DNA of 64,000 nt from Chamaecrista fasciculata (Eukaryota > Streptophyta > Magnoliopsida > Fabales > Fabaceae): positions 37,141 to 101,140 of the forward strand of contig QANZ01052150.1 of NCBI GenBank assembly GCA_003254925.1, in the 5' to 3' direction. The notes under the pieces were generated by a model, which saw only the letters and a program-made list of their open reading frames with translations, had not been told where the DNA came from and did not search any database. This document shows, in pieces, positions 59,068 to 64,000 of the stretch (position 1 is its first letter; each line of letters starts with the position of its first letter). The translations under genes were made by a program, and so were the position numbers.

Positions 59068-59812
59068 CTGTTGCCACCGGGTCGTATACCACAGTTGCTG
59101 GTTATGCTCTGCTGTTTAGGTCTCACCATCCAAAAAATGGCAATACTTTAATTTCAAATTTTCCGTTGAAGGTCTTCTGGAAAACGAAAGCTCCCATGAG
59201 AATCCTTATCCTAGCTTGGAAAATTTGGCATGGTGCTCTCCCAACCTTCTCCAACCTGAGGGCTCACCATCTTAGATGTGATGGTGGTTGCGTCTTCAGT
59301 GGATTCGATGACGATACTGTTGACCATGTCTTTCTCAAGTGTGACTTTGCTCGTGCTGTGTGGTTTGGTCTTAGTGTTTCTGTCAGATCGAGCAGCATGA
59401 GATTTCATACTATGAAAAGATGGCTTAGATTTTGGATTAACAGGTTGAAAATGCAGCCCATGATGAATTATGATGATTGGCTGACAGTGCTGGTTGGTCT
59501 TGACGTCATCTGGAAGCTACGGAACGACAGAATTTGGAGAAATACTGCAGTCTCACCAATTTCCGCCATTCATAAAATTAATTGCAGGGTTGTTAAATAT
59601 AGGGATGTCTTTAATTGTGGTTTTAACAATATGTCTCTGTTTATGACTGTTAATGATGTGCATAGTATCATAGCTCAAGCTAGTTCTAGTTCTAGGTTGG
59701 TCCAGGATGATGATGGTACCACTTTGGTGGGCACCTCGCATCCGAGTGGTCTTGATGTCTAGTGTTCTTATATTTTGTTCACCGTTTTTTCAATTTTACC
59801 AAAAAAAAAAAA
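59068..59812 (+). pseudogene. LINE 3' fragment (zinc-binding domain of reverse transcriptase)
   Basis: The + strand frame 59166-59762, open also upstream to 59070, matches the zf-RVT domain at the C-terminus of plant LINE ORF2: VFWKTKAPMRILILAWKIWH, LPTFSNLRAHHLRC, then CVFSGFDDDTVDHVFLKCDF with the Cys/His pattern, and WKLRNDRIW. It ends at a TAG near 59760, followed by TTTTTTCAATTTTACC and an A run. The 5' part is absent, lost at or before the copia insertion. Confidence 0.85.
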
Positions 59813-59873
59813 TAGTCTCAACTCTCATGTCCAACATTATTTACGTACACAGACATAGACAAAATTTCACTAC

Positions 59874-60248
59874 GGCAAAAGTATTAATTTTGTCCCCAAA
59901 TTTTACACCAAATGTTAATTTCATTCCCAATCTTTTTTTACGGTCAAATTCGTCCCCAATGTTTTACATTTTAGTCAATTTTATCATTTGACTATCTTCT
60001 TTCAATAAATTAAAAACAGATTGCATCTTATGTTTTAACCTGAGTTAGGATTTAAGTTTCTTTTTCTATCAATTTTCTATTATATATCATTAGTTACGTA
60101 GATTATGATGTTAATATTTGGCTGAAATAAGAGCAAAAGATAAAATTGACCACAATGTGAAAAATTAAAGATGAAACCAACAACAAAAAAATAGGGACAA
60201 AATTGATATTTAATGTAAAATTTGGGGGAAAAAATTAGTACTTTTCTC
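59874..60248. mobile_element. Foldback MITE
   Basis: The left arm (AAAAGTATTAATTTTGTCCC then CAAATTTTAC) is inverted on the right (GTAAAATTTGGGGGAAAAAA then TTAGTACTTTT). Both halves contain CACAATGTGAAAAATTAAAG or its complement. No target duplication is resolved. Confidence 0.65.
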
Positions 60249-60769
60249 GTTTCCCTACACACCTACGTTAATGTGGGTAGTTTAATTATATGTCAGGCTG
60301 TGGCCAAAAACAAAAACACTTCTATCAGGCCGAAAGAAAATGGAAAAAAATAAAAACCCTTAACTTCTTAAGTTCTAACAACTAACTAGCTAATTAGCCC
60401 AATCACTATTTATAATCCCTTCACTTAACTCAAATTACTCAGCCGTATGGGCCTGGCCCACTTACCAACTTACTTAATTGATTGTTGTTAAGAGGTTTTG
60501 AGATGCCTTTTTCCATATCAAATTGGGCTTTATTCAACAGCCCATAGTTTTGTTTCTCTCCCAGTTAGAGAATTCAAGAGCATGTCATTGGCCTATGGGC
60601 TTGATCAAAAAACAGATAAAAAAGAAGCATGTCATTGTCTTGTGGTAATTTAAACTTCTTCAAGAAAAGTGATGTTTTTATGACCCAAAAAAAGAAAAGA
60701 AAAGTAAATACTATCATCATCCTCTACATAATGTGATTTCCAATATCCCATGTATGTTTAACGGATTAG

Positions 60770-60992
60770 ACTATGATGAAAAGTTTATTTTAGAATATGG
60801 GATGCAATGGATCATGAGCCAATAAGATCATATAACTAGTGATGTGACTCCATACACAGTTTTAATTGGTTAAAAAAATTATTTTTTATTATTTTTTAAC
60901 ATCAAATTACTTGACTCTTTTACGTGTCATAATCTTACTGGTTCAGGACTCATTGCATTTTATGTCCCTAAAACAAATTTTGCATCATAGAT
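60770..60992. mobile_element. Short MITE, relative of 46050-46262
   Basis: The left end CTATGATGAAAAGTTTATTT is inverted at the right (AACAAATTTTGCATCATAG). The interior includes ACTAGTGATGTGACTCCATA, shared with 46137. Confidence 0.55.
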
Positions 60993-61773
60993 TAACCTTG
61001 TTTAAGTTCCATTAATTAGGTAGAACGTTAATTTCATGACCAACTTAATTAGTGGCTGGGAGAAAATCATGTTTTAAAAATGACTTTCGATTTTCTGGAT
61101 TCTTTTCATATACACGTGCATAGAAATTTTTAACAATACATAATTAATACACATACAGTAAATATATTTATTGAGTAAATATATGATTTAGGTTTTTTAA
61201 AACGTATATAGGTTCACAATTCAATTCTTAAAAATTAAATTTTTACATTTTAATCTTTAAAAGTCGTAAAGGTATAATACAACTTAGTCTTTTAAATTTA
61301 TTTTTAGGAATTATAACATTTTGTGAGAATAACAAGACTTAAATAGTATATTGATTTAATGACTTTTAGAAACTAAAAAGTGTACATTATATTTTCAAAA
61401 TTTAAATTGTTATCTTATATATATATATATATATATATGATATATATTGTAAAGACCAATTTATATTCCTTACTCTATATATTTTCTTTCACTATTACTG
61501 TCACTTACCTATTTTCATCCTTACTCTTTTACCTTTGTAGTATTTGCTATTTATTGGATTTTTCATGTTTAAAATATAATCTAAACACCTTTGACCTGTA
61601 TGGTACTTCAGTAGATTAACTAATCTAATCACAAAAGTTAAGATGACTAAATTACATGAGTGGGGCTTAATGATTATTTATTTAGTCCCTTAATTAATTA
61701 AGTGGTAGAGATTAGAATCTCACTTTTATGGTGAATATAAAAAATATTATGTGGCCACTTACTCATAAGTGGA
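60993..61773. other. Noncoding, nothing firmly recognised
   Basis: AT-rich spacer with a TA microsatellite at 61418-61438. No gene, RNA or element boundary could be supported. Confidence 0.4.
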
Positions 61774-62493
61774 CAGGGGTGAGCGCAGGTTGGGTTCGGG
61801 CGGGCTGAGGGAAAATCCCAGCCCAACCCGCACATCAATCTGCGGGTTGGGTTGGGTTGGGTTTTGCAGTTTCTAAAATTCAACCCGAACCAACCCAACC
61901 TGCAAAACTGTGGGTTGGGTTGGGTTGAACTCGCGGGTTGAATTTTTTATTTTTGTTTTTAACAATAAAATAACACATTGTTTTTCAACTTTTCAGGCAA
62001 AGTGCATCATATATAATATAAAGTAAACTAACAATTTGGTCCTTGAAAGATTGAATTATACAATTTAGTCCCTGAAAGATCAAAATGGTATACTTTTTAG
62101 TCCCTGGAAGATCAAAACGGTATATTATTTAATCCATAAAAAGGATTAATTAGTGTACCATTTTGATCTTTCAAGGACTAAATTATACATTTCAATCTTC
62201 CAGGGACCGATTTGTTAGTTCGGTGATCTTTTAAAGACCAAATTGTTAGTTTACTCTATAATATATTATATATATTAGTAATTAATTATAAAAATATAAA
62301 TATTATATATATTTGTGGGTTCGTGGGTTGGGTTGGGTTCATAAACCTCCAGCCCGTAGACTAACCCGCAAATGTGCAGGTTGAGAATTTTGAACCCAAC
62401 CAAACCCGCGAACCCAACCCAACCCAGCCCGTAACTGCGGGTTGGGTTGGTTTTTGCAGGTTCGCGGGCTCGCGGGTCAAGATGCTCACCCCT
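61774..62493. mobile_element. MULE-type MITE (GGGTTGGGTT family) hosting a nested MITE
   Basis: The left end CAGGGGTGAGC is inverted at the right (GCTCACCCCT). ATAAGTGGA flanks both sides (61765-61773 and 62494-62502). The arms are runs of GGGTTGGGTT and AACCCAACCC. The 236-bp element at 62021-62256 is inserted in its centre. Confidence 0.85.
62021..62256. mobile_element. Nested MULE-type MITE with 9-bp target duplication
   Basis: AAGTAAACTAACAATTTGGT at the left is inverted at the right (ACCAAATTGTTAGTTTACTC). TATAATATA flanks both sides (62012-62020 and 62257-62265). Relative of 21114-21388: both are nested in a larger MULE MITE. Confidence 0.8.
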
Positions 62494-62502
62494 ATAAGTG
62501 GA

Positions 62503-63330
62503 TGATGACAAAAAAACAACAAGAAAAGTTAAAATTACAAAATTCTTTTTTTTTAATCAGATTAAGATGACTAAATTCCCCGTAATCAACGTATATAAAT
62601 ATATACAATCTCTTTTATTGATATACATTCAAAACCATGATTAACATAGATAATTTTCAAGACTTTAATTTTGATAAATCAGCATTAATAATACACACGA
62701 ATATTTCCCTCAACAAGGAAATTTGATAAAAATAGGTTTTTATCCATAAAATAAGTTTGAAAATAAAGTAATAAAAAATGTATTTTTTATTAATTTTATT
62801 ACTTTAAATTATATGTTAGGGCATGCTGAAATATCTATAAAGTTTGAAATTTTTAAAAATTTAGATTTATAAAATTTATTATAAATAGTTTAATTTTTAT
62901 TATTTTTTTATGATTATGAATAGAAAATAAAATTTTAATAATAATATCATCAAATCATTATTTTTTATTTAATCTAAAAATAAATAAAGTTTTTATTATT
63001 AATAATAAATGAAAATTGTTGATCTAGAGATATAAATTATGGGAGAATCATTAAATAAATTAATTTTAAAACGATTTGAAATTAAAATTTGAAATCATGA
63101 TCCCTAATTTTGTGGGATTCTTGATTGATGAGTTATTTTATTTTATTATATATTTATTTATATATTTTATAAATATAATAGTATAGATATAAGATATAAT
63201 AGTATATTTTATTTATTTAGATATTGATGAGTTATTTATATATTTTATTATAAATTTGTTCATATATTTTATTTTATATAATAGTGCAGATATAGATAGA
63301 TATAGATATTGCATACTTTATTTATGATAA
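62503..63330. other. AT-rich noncoding, nothing recognised
   Basis: Very AT-rich, with repeats of AGATATAGATA and TATTTTATTATA near 63130-63310. No gene or boundary is supported. Confidence 0.4.
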
Positions 63331-63553
63331 TATTTAAAACAATTTCAAATTACGTTTGGCAGTGTTGCCTCAGTTTGTCAAGTACTGAAGTGTGTATGCA
63401 CGATTTGTTTCATATTATTCGATCCCCCCGCGGTACGGTATTTTTTAATCTTAATTTTGACGTTAATAAATAAATAATTGAAACTAAGAACACATTTTAA
63501 AAAGAAACCTATTTATATATAATTCCAATAATAGACCGAAACAATATAAAATA

Positions 63554-63733
63554 CTAGTTGCTTTGCGTGCCCTAACGGGCACGCAAATATGTATGTAAAA
63601 TAAATAAGGGACTAAATTGTTAACTTAGTAAAGAAAGAGAGACCAAATAGTAAATTTTCTCTTATTTTTAATTTCATAGACTATAGTTTTAAACATGGAC
63701 GACCAGAAAGGGGTGGAGCCATATAATATAAGA
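63554..63733 (-). mobile_element. 180-bp nonautonomous Helitron-like element
   Basis: On the minus strand it starts TCTTATATTATATGGC after an A and ends CTAG before a T, the A^T insertion rule and CTRR end of Helitrons. Just inside the 3' end, 63562-63572 and 63577-63587 pair as a perfect 11-bp stem with a 4-base loop, 4 bp from the CTAG. The paralogous segment near 51520 (AATATAAAATTCTCAAG) has no such insert. It is too short to encode Rep/helicase. Confidence 0.7.
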
Positions 63734-63919
63734 TAAAAAAATTCTCAAGTATACATTATAATTTGGCTACGGGTACTTAAATTAATTTAAATTAAATTAA
63801 ATCACATGGAAATATTAGTTTTGTGGTCAAACTACATGGGAAATTGATCGACCTGCGCCACAGCCAACCAATACGAAAACTTTTTTTTAAGTATTTATTA
63901 TTAAAAAGACGATGAGTTA

Positions 63920-64000
63920 CTCCCTTCGTTCCTGAATATCTGCTTTTCTGGATAATTTTTTTTATTCTAAAATATCTGATGTTTTATAACTTCAAGAGAG
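63920..64000 (+). mobile_element. Stowaway-like MITE, cut by the window end
   Basis: TA followed by CTCCCTTCGTTCCTGAATAT matches the Stowaway terminus CTCCCTCCGT. The interior TTCTAAAATATCTGATGTTT matches the element near 30420. Confidence 0.65.

Larger units (their letters stand above)
60370..63905. repeat. Diverged duplicate segment, copy B (interrupted)
   Basis: The left part 60370-60660 and right part 63331-63905 correspond to 50785-51054 and 51305-51690. About 2.7 kb lies between them. The Helitron-like element at 63554-63733 interrupts the right part. The duplication predates these insertions. Confidence 0.8.

Noticed and set aside
1-64000. A novel defence, biosynthetic or signalling cluster
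   Set aside because: Both strands were read. The only host genes are one kinase and the MATE family copies, with no co-located enzymes or regulators, so no new system can be claimed.

Overview
This window is nuclear DNA of a flowering plant, most likely a eudicot. It is AT-rich, its genes have many short exons with GT/AG introns, and it is crowded with plant-type repeats (copia, L1-type LINE, tRNA-derived SINE, TRIM, MITEs). Single N bases at 472, 679, 805, 2714 and 37439 mark assembly joins. The species cannot be named from the sequence.

Genes. (1) A Ste20/GCK-type serine/threonine kinase on the + strand, 7288 to at least 14850; 17 coding exons can be joined in frame. (2) A complete MATE (DTX40-type) transporter on the - strand, 23779 to 16385, six exons, 525 residues, convergent with the kinase. 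(3) A second MATE gene on the - strand, 45993 to 42570. Its intron 1 and the flanking exon ends are deleted, and two frameshifts cancel each other but scramble the first membrane helix. (4) A broken partial third MATE copy: last exon at 34063-34022, penultimate exon at 39688-38736 split by a LINE. A third copy of the MATE 3' flank alone lies at 28260-28498. Genes 2-4 are a decaying tandem MATE cluster whose duplicated unit can be followed from about 33.0 to 46.0 kb.

Layout. 0-6 kb: repeats (GC-rich tandem repeat, PIF/Harbinger-type MITE, MULE-type MITE, SINE). 6-15.6 kb: kinase. 15.7-16.2 kb: CACTA-like relic. 16.4-23.8 kb: MATE-1, its introns filled with MITEs, some nested. 24-34 kb: MITEs, a 341-bp palindrome, a tandem TRIM with three LTRs. 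34-39.7 kb: MATE-3 remnant with LINE and LTR insertions. 39.7-41.6 kb: MITE-like element with a 123-bp tandem repeat. 42.6-46 kb: MATE-2. 46-52.8 kb: noncoding with MITEs. 52.8-59.8 kb: dead copia element (one 2.1-kb LTR, gag-protease-integrase, no reverse transcriptase) flanked by a SINE and a LINE 3' end. 60-64 kb: diverged second copy of the 50.8-51.7 kb segment, carrying a nested MULE MITE pair and a small Helitron-like element.

How it works together: kinase and MATE-1 look like ordinary host genes, and nothing links them in function. No operon, CRISPR, defence island or new pathway was seen. The interest lies in genome dynamics: seven MITEs with matching 8-10 bp target duplications (plus one imperfect), nested insertions, a paralogous near-empty site for a Helitron-like element, a tandem TRIM, and the decay of the MATE cluster.
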